From JBMNRY01 sp050944915 (GTDB lineage Bacteria > Bacillota > Limnochordia > JAAZLZ01): a DNA stretch of 15,491 nucleotides. The notes beneath the pieces are model-generated. The model saw nothing but the letters and a program-made list of their open reading frames with translations, did not search any database and was not told the origin of the DNA. Within the stretch, counting starts at the first letter, position 1. Each line of letters starts with the position of its first letter. Below are positions 7,651 through 13,901 of this stretch, one piece after another. The stretch covers positions 1-15,491 of the forward strand of contig JBMNRY010000046.1 in NCBI GenBank assembly GCA_050944915.1. The letters run 5' to 3'. Made by a program: the position numbers and the translations under genes.

Positions 7651-8112
7651 ATGGCGCAAAAAGCAATGCAACAAGCTTTGCGGTACCTCAGCTACCGGGA
7701 CCGGACCTGCCGGGAGATCATCGAGTACCTGCGAAGAAAAGGTTATTCTGATCCCGTCGTGGAAGAGACTCTGAATCGGTTAATCAGACTGGGTTATGTG
7801 GATGATCGACGTTTTGTCCGGCAATGGTTAAATTGGCGTGAAAATAAACCAGTAGGCATCTTTAGGTTACGGCAAGAGCTAATGGCCAAAGGTATAGAGG
7901 GAACCATCATCGATGAGGAATTGGCCGCTTGGGACCTGGATGATGAGTACACTAGGGCCTTGAAAGCAGCCCAGAAAAAATTGCCATCCTATGGTACAGA
8001 TACCCCGACGGTTGCCCGTAAGCTAGCTGGTTTTCTACAAAGGCGCGGTTTTAACCATGAAGTGATTCGCCAAGTCATAAGTCACCTTTGTCCTAACGAC
8101 CCCTTTGCTTGA
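7651..8112 (+). CDS. recX: RecX, regulator of RecA
   Basis: RecX binds RecA filaments and limits or modulates their ATPase and strand-exchange activities. The 153-residue protein is near the short end of the family. It shows the three-helix repeats typical of RecX: ALRYLSYRDRTCREIIEYLRRKGY, LIRLGYVDDRRFVRQWLNWR and GIFRLRQELMAKGI, with a third repeat near the C-terminus (AGFLQRRGFNHEVIRQVI). The ATG lies two bases after the recA stop, with a GGAAGAA site upstream. The next promoter (8109-8138) begins over its last four bases. Transcripts from recA-recX should end at the terminator at 8200-8231. Confidence 0.92.
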   Translation: MAQKAMQQALRYLSYRDRTCREIIEYLRRKGYSDPVVEETLNRLIRLGYVDDRRFVRQWLNWRENKPVGIFRLRQELMAKGIEGTIIDEELAAWDLDDEYTRALKAAQKKLPSYGTDTPTVARKLAGFLQRRGFNHEVIRQVISHLCPNDPFA

Positions 8113-8138
8113 CATGGAGGGACGGAAAAAGGTACAAT
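8109..8138 (+). promoter_or_regulatory. Sigma-A-type promoter for the rny leader
   Basis: A perfect TTGACA (8109-8114) is separated by 18 bases from TACAAT (8133-8138). The -35 hexamer overlaps the recX stop codon. Transcription is predicted to start near 8145. No promoter-like element is seen between the following terminator and the rny ribosome binding site. Confidence 0.8.
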
Positions 8139-8147
8139 TATGGCGAT

Positions 8148-8183
8148 ATGACAGGTGCCGGGCTCATAAGCACCGCCGGTTAA
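8148..8183 (+). CDS. Possible leader peptide of 11 codons inside the rny leader
   Basis: An ATG at 8148, about three bases after the predicted transcription start, opens a frame encoding MTGAGLISTAG and ending at TAA 8181-8183. It has no room for a ribosome binding site, so it would have to be read as a leaderless message. The frame covers the first hairpin and ends in the loop of the second, so ribosome position could choose between the alternative structures. There is no run of one regulatory amino acid. It may be chance. Confidence 0.25.
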   Translation: MTGAGLISTAG

Positions 8184-8199
8184 CGGTGGGTCGATTGCC

Positions 8200-8231
8200 A
8201 CAAGCCGAGTCTCATTACTCGGCTTGTTTTT
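8200..8231 (+). terminator. Intrinsic terminator between recX and rny
   Basis: A perfect 11-bp stem (8200-8210 with 8217-8227) closes a 6-nt loop CTCATT, with TTTTT at 8227-8231. It ends 14 bases before the rny AGGAGG (8245-8250). It should stop both read-through from recX and the leader transcript unless it is antiterminated. Confidence 0.93.
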
Positions 8232-8255
8232 ACGATTATTAGTTAGGAGGTGAGG

Positions 8256-9788
8256 ATGATCGGAACAATGAGTACCCTTTTTGTAGCTGTGATTGCCGGT
8301 GTAGCAGGCTACGCCGTTAGAAAATATTTGTTGGAAGCCAGAATTGCCTCGACGGAAGAGGAAATCAAGAAAATGCTCGCCGAGGCGGAGAAGGAAGCGG
8401 AGGCTCGCAAAAGGGAACTGCTTTTGGAAGCTAAGGAAGCCGCCCACAACACCCGTATGGATCTGGAACGGGAAATCAGGGAAAGGCGTAGCGAGCTTCA
8501 GCAACTGGAAAAACGACTCCTCCAAAGGGAAGAATTGGTGGATCGACGGACCCAAAGCCTTGAGGACCGAGAGGCCAATTTAAGTCGTAAATTGGCCGAA
8601 GTGGAAAAAACCCGCCAGAAGCTGGATGCAGCCTTGGAGGAACAGACCCAGCTTTTGGAGCGCTTATCGGGTATGACTACCGATGAAGCCCGGGATCTAC
8701 TCCTCAACCGGGTGGAAGAAGATGTCCGTTATGATGCGGCCCTGATGATTAAAGAGGTCGAATCAAAGGCGAAAGAAGAAGCGGAAAAGCGGGCCCGGGA
8801 AATTATCGGCTTGGCTATCCAAAGGTACGCCGCTGAACATGTGGCGGAAACTACCGTTTCGGTAGTCAGTTTGCCCAATGACGAAATGAAGGGGCGGATT
8901 ATCGGTCGGGAAGGCCGCAATATCCGGACCTTGGAAACTCTGACCGGCATCGATTTAATTATCGATGATACACCGGAAGCCGTCATTCTGTCGGGTTTTG
9001 ACCCTGTGCGGCGAGAAGTCGCCCGGGTTGCCTTGGAAAAATTGATCGCCGATGGTCGAATTCATCCTGCCCGCATCGAGGAGATGGTGGAGAAGGCCAG
9101 GAAAGAGGTGGAAACCATCATTCGGGAAGAGGGAGAACAGGCCACCTTCGAAGCCGATGTCCACGGTCTGCATCCTGAATTAATCCGGGTTTTGGGACGG
9201 TTGAAGTACCGGACCAGTTATGGACAGAATGTCCTGCGCCATTCCATTGAGGTGGCCCACCTGGCGGCGATGATGGCCGCCGAATTAGGGGCTGATATCA
9301 AACTGGCCCGCAGGGCTGGACTCCTCCACGATATCGGGAAGGCCATCGACCACGAGGTGGAAGGAACCCATGTGCAAATCGGGATGGATCTGTTGAAGAA
9401 ATATAAAGAGGATCCAGAAGTCATCCATGCTATGGCCTGTCACCACGGGGATTTCGAACCCCAGACCATCGAGGCCGTCTTGGTTGCGGCAGCCGACGGT
9501 ATTTCCGCGGCCCGTCCCGGGGCTCGACGGGAAACTTTGGAAGCCTATATCAAGCGTTTGGAAAAACTAGAGAGTATCGCTGATTCCTTCGATGGGGTAG
9601 ACAAGGCATACGCCATCCAGGCCGGTCGAGAAGTCCGCATCATGGTCAAACCGGAGAAAGTCGACGATTTAGCTTCGATCAAGATCGCACGGGATATAGG
9701 GAAACGCATTGAACAAGAACTGGAATATCCGGGGCAAATTAAAGTAACAGTAATAAGGGAGACCCGGGCTGTAGAATATGCGAAATAG
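8256..9788 (+). CDS. rny: Ribonuclease Y
   Basis: RNase Y is the membrane-bound endoribonuclease that starts much of the mRNA decay in Bacillota. From ATG 8256 the protein has 510 residues, close to the usual 520. Residues about 5-22 form the N-terminal membrane anchor, followed by a long charged coiled coil (about 28-150), a KH domain with GRIIGREGRN (213-222), and an HD domain with RHSIEVAHLAA and the catalytic LLHDIGK (H358, D359). The C-terminus ends with IKVTVIRETRAVEYAK, as in the family. AGGAGG (8245-8250) lies five bases before ATG 8256; a GTG at 8250 and an ATG at 8268 are less well placed. The only promoter found lies before the leader terminator, so its expression probably depends on terminator read-through. 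Confidence 0.96.
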   Translation: MIGTMSTLFVAVIAGVAGYAVRKYLLEARIASTEEEIKKMLAEAEKEAEARKRELLLEAKEAAHNTRMDLEREIRERRSELQQLEKRLLQREELVDRRTQSLEDREANLSRKLAEVEKTRQKLDAALEEQTQLLERLSGMTTDEARDLLLNRVEEDVRYDAALMIKEVESKAKEEAEKRAREIIGLAIQRYAAEHVAETTVSVVSLPNDEMKGRIIGREGRNIRTLETLTGIDLIIDDTPEAVILSGFDPVRREVARVALEKLIADGRIHPARIEEMVEKARKEVETIIREEGEQATFEADVHGLHPELIRVLGRLKYRTSYGQNVLRHSIEVAHLAAMMAAELGADIKLARRAGLLHDIGKAIDHEVEGTHVQIGMDLLKKYKEDPEVIHAMACHHGDFEPQTIEAVLVAAADGISAARPGARRETLEAYIKRLEKLESIADSFDGVDKAYAIQAGREVRIMVKPEKVDDLASIKIARDIGKRIEQELEYPGQIKVTVIRETRAVEYAK

Positions 9789-9813
9789 GGCGGGGCTAAG
9801 GCCTCGCCTGTTT
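9788..9813 (+). terminator. Weak hairpin between rny and ymdB
   Basis: An 8-bp stem (9789-9796 with 9801-9808, one G-U) with loop TAAG starts at the rny stop codon and is followed only by GTTTATATCTT. The poor T-run suggests partial termination or protection of the rny 3' end rather than a full stop. Confidence 0.5.
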
Positions 9814-9849
9814 ATATCTTAAATTGCCAATATGGGGAGAGTGGGTAGT

Positions 9850-10641
9850 TTGCGTGTCTTGATGGTAGGGGATGTGGTCGGCCGACCGGGACGGACCACC
9901 CTCGGCCGTTATTTACCTCGATTAAAAAGGGAGCGTCAGATCGATTTTGTCATCGTCAACGGCGAGAACGCCGCGGGTGGCTTCGGTTTGACGGCTCCCA
10001 TCGCCAAGGAACTCTTGGATATGGGCGCCGATGTGATCACCAGTGGCAACCATATCTGGGATAAAAAAGAAATATATAATTATCTCGATGAAGAACCGCG
10101 GATTTTGCGACCAGCCAATTTTCCTCCTGGGGTACCGGGACGGGGGATGGGATTCTATGACCACCCAGCGGGGAGAATCGCGGTGATCAACTTGGCCGGC
10201 CGGGTGTTTATGCCCCATGGTGTCGATTGCCCCTTTCGCTCGGCTTCCGAATTAATCAAGGAAGGACAAAGCAAACAAGCCACCATTTTCGTCGATTTCC
10301 ACGCCGAGGCTACCGCGGAGAAAATCGCTTTAGGCTGGCATTTGAACGGCAAAGTCGCCGGTGTTTTCGGCACCCATACCCATATTCAAACGGCCGATGC
10401 CCGGGTATTGAGCCATGGCACCGCTTACATAACCGACTTGGGGATGGTAGGACCCTATGATTCCGTTTTAGGTATGGAAAAATCGACCATTATTGAGCGG
10501 TTCCATAATCAACTACCGGCCCGTTTTAACGTCGCCGGTGGTCCCGTTATTTTCGGCGGCGTAGTGGTCGATGTGGACCCCACAACGGGTAAAGCTTTGC
10601 ATATTGAATCGATTTGGCAGATCGATGAAGAAAGTTATTAG
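9850..10641 (+). CDS. ymdB: YmdB-type metallophosphoesterase (cyclic nucleotide phosphodiesterase family)
   Basis: The protein belongs to the TIGR00282 family; Bacillus subtilis YmdB hydrolyses 2',3'-cyclic nucleotides and cAMP-like substrates and affects biofilm and motility choices. From TTG 9850 it has 263 residues (B. subtilis YmdB has about 264) and begins MRVLMVGDVVGRPGR. Metal ligands are in place: D8, E39 in NGENAAGG, N67 and H68 in GNHIWD, H151 in DFHAEAT, and H176 and H178 in GTHTHIQ. TTG 9850 is preferred over ATG 9832 because GGGGAG (9834-9839) precedes it and the family starts there. It follows rny after 61 bases, a conserved pairing. Confidence 0.92.
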   Translation: MRVLMVGDVVGRPGRTTLGRYLPRLKRERQIDFVIVNGENAAGGFGLTAPIAKELLDMGADVITSGNHIWDKKEIYNYLDEEPRILRPANFPPGVPGRGMGFYDHPAGRIAVINLAGRVFMPHGVDCPFRSASELIKEGQSKQATIFVDFHAEATAEKIALGWHLNGKVAGVFGTHTHIQTADARVLSHGTAYITDLGMVGPYDSVLGMEKSTIIERFHNQLPARFNVAGGPVIFGGVVVDVDPTTGKALHIESIWQIDEESY

Positions 10642-10761
10642 GTTAATTGTGTATCTTATATAAATTTCCCTCGTCAAAAAAGGGATTTGGCACCCAAAAG
10701 TAAAATATATGTGTAGTAGCATATTTTTTCACTATTGGCACTAATAGAGGGGGTAACGTAT

Positions 10762-11022
10762 TTGGAAATCCTAAAAGTATCTGCTAAGTCGAACCCCAAC
10801 TCTGTTGCCGGAGCCCTGGCCAGTGTATTACGGGAAAAGGGAGAGGCAGAGATTCAAGCTATTGGGGCAGGGGCGATCAACCAGGCAGTGAAGGCTGTAG
10901 CTATTGCACGGGGTTTTGTTGCCCCCAGCGGGATGGATCTGGTCTGTATTCCGGCCTTTACGGACATTATCATCGATGGTGAAGAAAGAACGGCGATAAA
11001 ACTTATTGTGGGACCACGTTGA
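10762..11022 (+). CDS. spoVS: Stage V sporulation protein S
   Basis: This 86-residue protein is nearly identical in pattern to SpoVS of B. subtilis, also 86 residues: EILKVSAKSNPNSVAGALA, then EIQAIGAGAINQAVKAVAIARGF, then APSGMDLVCIPAFTD and DGEERTAIKLIV. It is an Alba-like small protein needed for normal spore coat assembly and septum progression; its molecular partner is not well defined. The start is TTG 10762, seven to eight bases after GAGGGGG (10747-10753). The ATT at 10735 and other upstream codons lie before that site. The preceding 120-base gap (10642-10761) is AT-rich and probably holds its promoter, but I could not fix a convincing one. Confidence 0.95.
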   Translation: MEILKVSAKSNPNSVAGALASVLREKGEAEIQAIGAGAINQAVKAVAIARGFVAPSGMDLVCIPAFTDIIIDGEERTAIKLIVGPR

Positions 11023-11040
11023 GGTCAGAATTAGCTGGGG

Positions 11041-11063
11041 GCTCGTCTGGATTCCAGACGGGT
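11041..11063 (+). other. Hairpin between spoVS and the dipeptidase gene
   Basis: CGTCTGG and CCAGACG (11044-11050 with 11054-11060) form a perfect 7-bp stem with a 3-nt loop, extendable by three pairs including two wobbles. No T-run follows, so it is not a normal terminator. It may be an RNA processing or stability element, or chance. Confidence 0.4.
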
Positions 11064-11089
11064 CCTTCTGCATTTGAGGGGGTCTACCG

Positions 11090-12016
11090 ATGCCAATTTT
11101 CGATGCCCATTGTGACACTCTACTCACCGCCCGTCAAGAGGGGCGGTTTATTCATTGCCGGGAGGAGAGGGGACATGTGGATTTCCCCCGCTTGCGGGAG
11201 GGGGGAATTGCTTGGCAAGTTTTAGCCATTTGTGCCGGCCAAGGACCGGTTAGCCCCTTGGCTCAAGTCCTCATCGCCCTGCGGGACTTAGAACAGGCAC
11301 TAGAGGCCGATCGAGAAGCCCATCTGATTAAATCGGCGGCCGACTTCCAGCGGGAGGGTCTAGGTCTCCTATTGGCCTTAGAGGGCGGCCGACCCCTTGA
11401 GGGCAGCACGGAGATCTTGGAATTGCTTTATAGCCTTGGTTTGCGCTCCCTAGGTTTAACCTGGAATGAGGCTAATGATTTGGCTGTCGGGGTTGGTGCC
11501 GGTCCTGAAGGTGGTTTAACACCCCGGGGCCGGAAAATCGTGGGACGGGCTGCCCAGTTGGGAATGGTCTTGGATGTTTCCCACCTTAATGAAAGGAGTT
11601 TTTGGGATTTGTTAGATTGTCCGGGCCAGCCCATCGCTTCCCACAGTAACTGCCGCGCTTTATGTGATCATCCCCGAAATCTGACCGATCGGCAGATCAA
11701 AGCCTTGGCCAGCCGGAATGGAGTCATCGGCATCGCCTTTTATCCGCCCTTTCTAACGGCGGAAGGAAGGGCACAGGTCTCCCATATCGTCGATCATGTT
11801 GTCCATATCGCCTCTTTGGTCGGTGTGGACCATGTGGGATTGGGCTCCGATTTCGATGGTATGGAACAGCTGCCCCTTGGTATCGAGGATTGCCGCAGTT
11901 TCCCGAACATCATCGTTGGACTGAAAGAAGCCGGTTTTTCTTCCCCTGAGTTGGAGAAAATTCTGTGGAAAAATTGGCGCCGGGTGTATGAACGGGCCAT
12001 GCATGGAAGGGAATAA
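11090..12016 (+). CDS. M19-family dipeptidase (renal dipeptidase type)
   Basis: The 308-residue protein is a zinc dipeptidase of the amidohydrolase fold; relatives cleave dipeptides including those with a C-terminal D-amino acid, so a part in wall peptide recycling is possible. The binuclear metal ligands are in family spacing: H7 and D9 (FDAHCDTL), E98 (LALEGGRP), H165 (DVSHLNE), H185 (ASHSNCRAL) and D254 (GSDFDG). There is no signal peptide or membrane segment, so it is probably cytoplasmic despite the family name membrane dipeptidase. GAGGGGG (11076-11082) lies seven bases before ATG 11090. It follows spoVS by 67 bases and may be co-transcribed with it, which would link it to sporulation; that link is inferred. 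Confidence 0.9.
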   Translation: MPIFDAHCDTLLTARQEGRFIHCREERGHVDFPRLREGGIAWQVLAICAGQGPVSPLAQVLIALRDLEQALEADREAHLIKSAADFQREGLGLLLALEGGRPLEGSTEILELLYSLGLRSLGLTWNEANDLAVGVGAGPEGGLTPRGRKIVGRAAQLGMVLDVSHLNERSFWDLLDCPGQPIASHSNCRALCDHPRNLTDRQIKALASRNGVIGIAFYPPFLTAEGRAQVSHIVDHVVHIASLVGVDHVGLGSDFDGMEQLPLGIEDCRSFPNIIVGLKEAGFSSPELEKILWKNWRRVYERAMHGRE

Positions 12017-12053
12017 CCAGGCGCAGACTAAGGGCTAAAAGGGGCGATTGCCT

Positions 12054-12692
12054 TTGGAAGCCCAAGGACAAGATTGGGACGTCTTCATGCGCATGAGGGA
12101 ACGGATAAGCGTGCCTAAGGGCGTCGATCTCACCATCGGTATGTTGGCGGAAATAGTGGCTCCGCCCCAGATGCAAAAACTCATCGAAGGGTTGCCCGTC
12201 CGCCATATCGGAGAGCGAACAGAGGATTTGTTAGTCATCTCCACCTTAGATGCCATTCGGGCCATCAAAAAGGCTGATCATCGCTTGCAGGTACGTCCCT
12301 TGGGCCAAGGGGCGGTCATTGTCATCGTGGAGGGAAAAAAGCCCTTCGGTGGAATCTGGTCCCACATCTATTTCATCCTCGTCTGGATCCTCTTATTCAT
12401 CGGTTCCGGCATGGCTTTGATGAATTTCCATGCCGATGTGAGTATGGCCGATGTCCATCGGGTCATCTATCGGTTATTGACGGGGGAGGATGTTCCCTAT
12501 CCCCTCATGCTCCAAGTGCCCTACTCCATCGGCGTCGGTTTAGGGATGGCCATCTTTTTTAACCAGCTGTCCAGGCGCAATTTGGCGGAACCGAGCCCTT
12601 TGGAAGTCGAAATCGATTCTTACCAAGAGAATGTTAATAAACATATTATCCATGCCGCGGAAGCCAGGGCCGGAAAGGAAGAGGGAAATTGA
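12054..12692 (+). CDS. spoVAA: Stage V sporulation protein AA
   Basis: SpoVAA is a component of the SpoVA machinery that moves calcium-dipicolinic acid into the forespore and out at germination. About 212 residues (B. subtilis about 206) carry an N-terminal soluble domain, then two membrane segments (SHIYFILVWILLFIGSGMAL and YSIGVGLGMAIFF). Strong family signatures are LLLFIGSGMALMNFHADVSMADVH, seen in its two halves, plus LQVPYSIGVGLGMAIFFN and the C-terminal PSPLEVEIDSYQ. The start is either TTG 12054 (nine bases after AAGGGG 12039-12044) or TTG 12048, which lies very close to that site; 12054 is preferred. It starts 37 bases after the dipeptidase stop and overlaps spoVAB by four bases. No forespore sigma-F or sigma-G promoter was found. 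Confidence 0.9.
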   Translation: MEAQGQDWDVFMRMRERISVPKGVDLTIGMLAEIVAPPQMQKLIEGLPVRHIGERTEDLLVISTLDAIRAIKKADHRLQVRPLGQGAVIVIVEGKKPFGGIWSHIYFILVWILLFIGSGMALMNFHADVSMADVHRVIYRLLTGEDVPYPLMLQVPYSIGVGLGMAIFFNQLSRRNLAEPSPLEVEIDSYQENVNKHIIHAAEARAGKEEGN

Positions 12693-13111
12693 CCGGTTCC
12701 TTGCTGGCCGCGGCCATCGGTTTTTCTGAAGGTTTGATCGTCGGTTCGGCCTTCGTCGCCCTCCTCATCGTCTTAGATGTGATCCCCCGCCTTGTTCATT
12801 TAACGGGTACCAAAAGGCGGATTTTCGCTTATCAATGGGCCGTCATCGGCGGCGGTTTTTTAGCATCTCTGGTGGAGGGATGGCCAGGGGGATCCCTTTT
12901 CCCCGTGGTTTTAGTGCCCTTTGTAGGCCTCTTCATGGGCATTTTCGTCGGTTTGTTGGCCGCCGCCTTAACGGAGGTTTTAAATGTCTTGCCCATCATG
13001 GGCCGCCGCCTTGGTTTGCAGACATCGGTGCGGGCCCTTCTCTTGGCCCTTATCCTGGGTAAAGTCGTCGGCTCCTTTATCTACTGGCTCCTGCCTAGTA
13101 TTTGGGAGTAG
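12689..13111 (+). CDS. spoVAB: Stage V sporulation protein AB
   Basis: The 140-residue, highly hydrophobic protein has the length and motifs of SpoVAB (B. subtilis about 141): GSAFVALLIVLDVIPRLVHLT, then FVGLFMGIFVGLLAAALTEV and LNVLPIMGRRLGL, ending LGKVVGSFIYWLL. Four or five membrane helices are likely. It acts with SpoVAA in the spore inner membrane; both are accessory to the core SpoVAC/AD/AE proteins. The TTG start at 12689 overlaps the spoVAA stop (TTGA), with GAGGGAAA just upstream. Unlike in B. subtilis, spoVAC does not follow; a dodecin gene does after 79 bases. Confidence 0.92.
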   Translation: MTGSLLAAAIGFSEGLIVGSAFVALLIVLDVIPRLVHLTGTKRRIFAYQWAVIGGGFLASLVEGWPGGSLFPVVLVPFVGLFMGIFVGLLAAALTEVLNVLPIMGRRLGLQTSVRALLLALILGKVVGSFIYWLLPSIWE

Positions 13112-13190
13112 TGGTGAAAGCACCTAGTTTTAGATTAGGGAATAATCGGGGATATTAGCAATGGAGCCTTTAGAGAAAAGGGGTGATATA

Positions 13191-13403
13191 GTGACTGTCA
13201 TCAAAGTCATCGAATTGGTAGGTCAATCGTCGAGCAGTTGGGATGACGCGGTGAAAGAAGCTGTCCGGGAAGCCAGCAAGACCATTGACCATATCAGCGG
13301 TGTGGAAGTATTGAACTGGACCGGTGATGTGGACGAGCAAGGTAATATCGTCGATTACAAGGCTGATGTACAGATCGCCTTCCGTGTAGAGGGTACTGAT
13401 TAG
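13191..13403 (+). CDS. Dodecin
   Basis: This 70-residue protein matches the dodecin family, small beta-alpha-beta-beta proteins that assemble into hollow dodecamers binding flavins or, in some members, calcium. Family features are VIKVIELVGQSSSSWDDAV, then AVREASKTIDHISGVEV, then GNIVDYKADVQIAFRVE. In flavin-binding dodecins a tryptophan just before the FEV-like strand stacks on the flavin; here that place is glycine (ISGVEV) and a tryptophan appears six residues later (W43), so flavin binding is uncertain. GTG 13191 is chosen: AGGGG (13179-13183) lies seven bases before it, and the in-frame ATG at 13161 has no such site. It sits inside a broken-up spoVA cluster and is followed by a terminator. 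Confidence 0.88.
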   Translation: MTVIKVIELVGQSSSSWDDAVKEAVREASKTIDHISGVEVLNWTGDVDEQGNIVDYKADVQIAFRVEGTD

Positions 13404-13409
13404 CCCTAC

Positions 13410-13439
13410 TGGTGGGGAATACCCCACCATTATTTGTTG
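13410..13439 (+). terminator. Intrinsic terminator after the dodecin gene
   Basis: A perfect 8-bp stem (13410-13417 with 13422-13429), loop AATA, is followed by the T-rich TTATTTGTTG. It starts seven bases after the dodecin stop codon and probably ends the spoVAA-spoVAB-dodecin transcript. Confidence 0.85.
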
Positions 13440-13466
13440 TATAAAAGATTGGTAGGCGGGTAGAAT
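13437..13466 (+). promoter_or_regulatory. Possible promoter for the holin-IV-like gene
   Basis: TTGTAT (13437-13442) and TAGAAT (13461-13466) are 18 bases apart and lie just after the dodecin terminator, about 37 bases before the next start. Both hexamers are imperfect sigma-A matches, so this is tentative. Confidence 0.4.
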
Positions 13467-13502
13467 AGTGGATGCTTCAGGACTTTTCGGAGGTGAGGAA
13501 GG

Positions 13503-13835
13503 ATGGATTGGTTAGGAGCGGTAATTCGGTTCATCGTCTCGGCGCTAGTGTTAATGTTCGTAGGTTTCTTGCTCCCCGGTTTTCGTGCCATGTCCTTTTG
13601 GAACGCCCTGCTGGCGGCCTTGGTCATCGCTGCCATCGGTTGGGTAATCGAGGCAACTTTGGGCAAAAAGGTCTCCCCCTATAGTCGGGGAATCGTCGGC
13701 TTCCTCGTTTCGGCCTTGGTCATCTGGGCAGCCCAATTTATTGTTCCCGGAATGGCTGTGTCGGTCCTTGGCGCTTTGCTGGCCGCGTTAATTATCGGTA
13801 TCATCGACCTTTTTGTCCCCACCGTCGTGCGTTAA
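13503..13835 (+). CDS. Small four-helix membrane protein, YvlD / phage holin family IV type
   Basis: The 110-residue protein is almost wholly hydrophobic and shows two similar halves, each with two helices: VIRFIVSALVLMFVGFLLPGF with ALLAALVIAAIGWVIE, then GIVGFLVSALVIWAAQFIVPG with LGALLAALIIGIIDLFVP. This is the pattern of the PF04020 family (mycobacterial phage holin IV, B. subtilis YvlD). The repeated I.GFLVSAL...PG unit points to internal duplication. Despite the name these chromosomal members are not phage genes, and their function is unknown. The GAGGTGAGGAAGG stretch (13490-13502) just before ATG 13503 is a strong ribosome binding site. It stands between the dodecin and spoVAF genes with its own possible promoter. 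Confidence 0.85.
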   Translation: MDWLGAVIRFIVSALVLMFVGFLLPGFRAMSFWNALLAALVIAAIGWVIEATLGKKVSPYSRGIVGFLVSALVIWAAQFIVPGMAVSVLGALLAALIIGIIDLFVPTVVR

Positions 13836-13853
13836 ACATAAAGGAATCCAGAG

Positions 13854-13882
13854 GGAAGCGTCCTATTTTAGGGCGCTTTCTT
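13854..13882 (+). terminator. Hairpin between the holin-IV-like gene and spoVAF, possible weak terminator
   Basis: An 11-bp stem with two G-T wobbles (13854-13864 with 13870-13880) closes loop ATTTT. Only TT follows the 3' arm, whose own end is TTTC, so termination is likely partial. It lies 18 bases after the stop codon and leaves little space for a promoter before spoVAF. Confidence 0.5.
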
Positions 13883-13901
13883 GGCCTAGGGAGGGTGTTT
13901 A

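Larger units (their letters stand above)
8145..8231 (+). ncRNA. Structured rny leader RNA or small RNA, candidate attenuator
   Basis: The predicted transcript of about 87 nt runs from the promoter to an intrinsic terminator. Visible helices are GGTGC/GCACC (8154-8158 with 8170-8174, 11-nt loop) and CCGCCG/CGGTGG (8173-8178 with 8184-8189, loop GTTAA, one G-U); they compete for bases 8173-8174. A third option pairs GTGG 8186-8189 with CCAC 8198-8201. GCCGGG (8157-8162) can also pair with CTCGGC (8218-8223), the 3' arm of the terminator, so an antiterminated state is possible. I do not recognise a known riboswitch class. It could be an attenuator controlling rny or an independent small RNA. The helices are read from sequence; the function is inferred. 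Confidence 0.55.

Noticed and set aside
8141..8200. A closing helix TGGCGAT (8141-8147) with ATTGCCA (8194-8200) around the rny leader, as in a riboswitch P1 stem.
   Set aside because: The predicted transcription start near 8145 leaves most of the 5' strand untranscribed, so the pairing would exist only in read-through RNA from recX. Kept as a possibility but not annotated.
8154..8201. tRNA-like look: an fMet-like anticodon-loop string (CGGGCTCATAA) and a T-arm-like GTGG/CCAC hairpin.
   Set aside because: The anticodon stem cannot close on its 3' side, and there is no acceptor stem or D arm. The length and order do not fit a tRNA.
8145..8231. T-box leader for rny.
   Set aside because: It is too short, and no AGGGTGGNACCGCG-type T-box sequence is present.
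8082..8555. A 157-codon - strand open frame across the recX-rny gap.
   Set aside because: It runs through the promoter, leader and terminator of the opposite strand and matches no family.
10642..10761. Sigma-H promoter for spoVS (AGGGATTT at 10681-10688).
   Set aside because: No GAAT-type -10 element lies at the right distance. The 5-bp hairpin around it (CCCT/AGGG) has no T-run and is not a terminator.
13503..13835. Prophage remnant suggested by the holin label.
   Set aside because: No other phage gene is nearby, and PF04020 members are common chromosomal membrane proteins.
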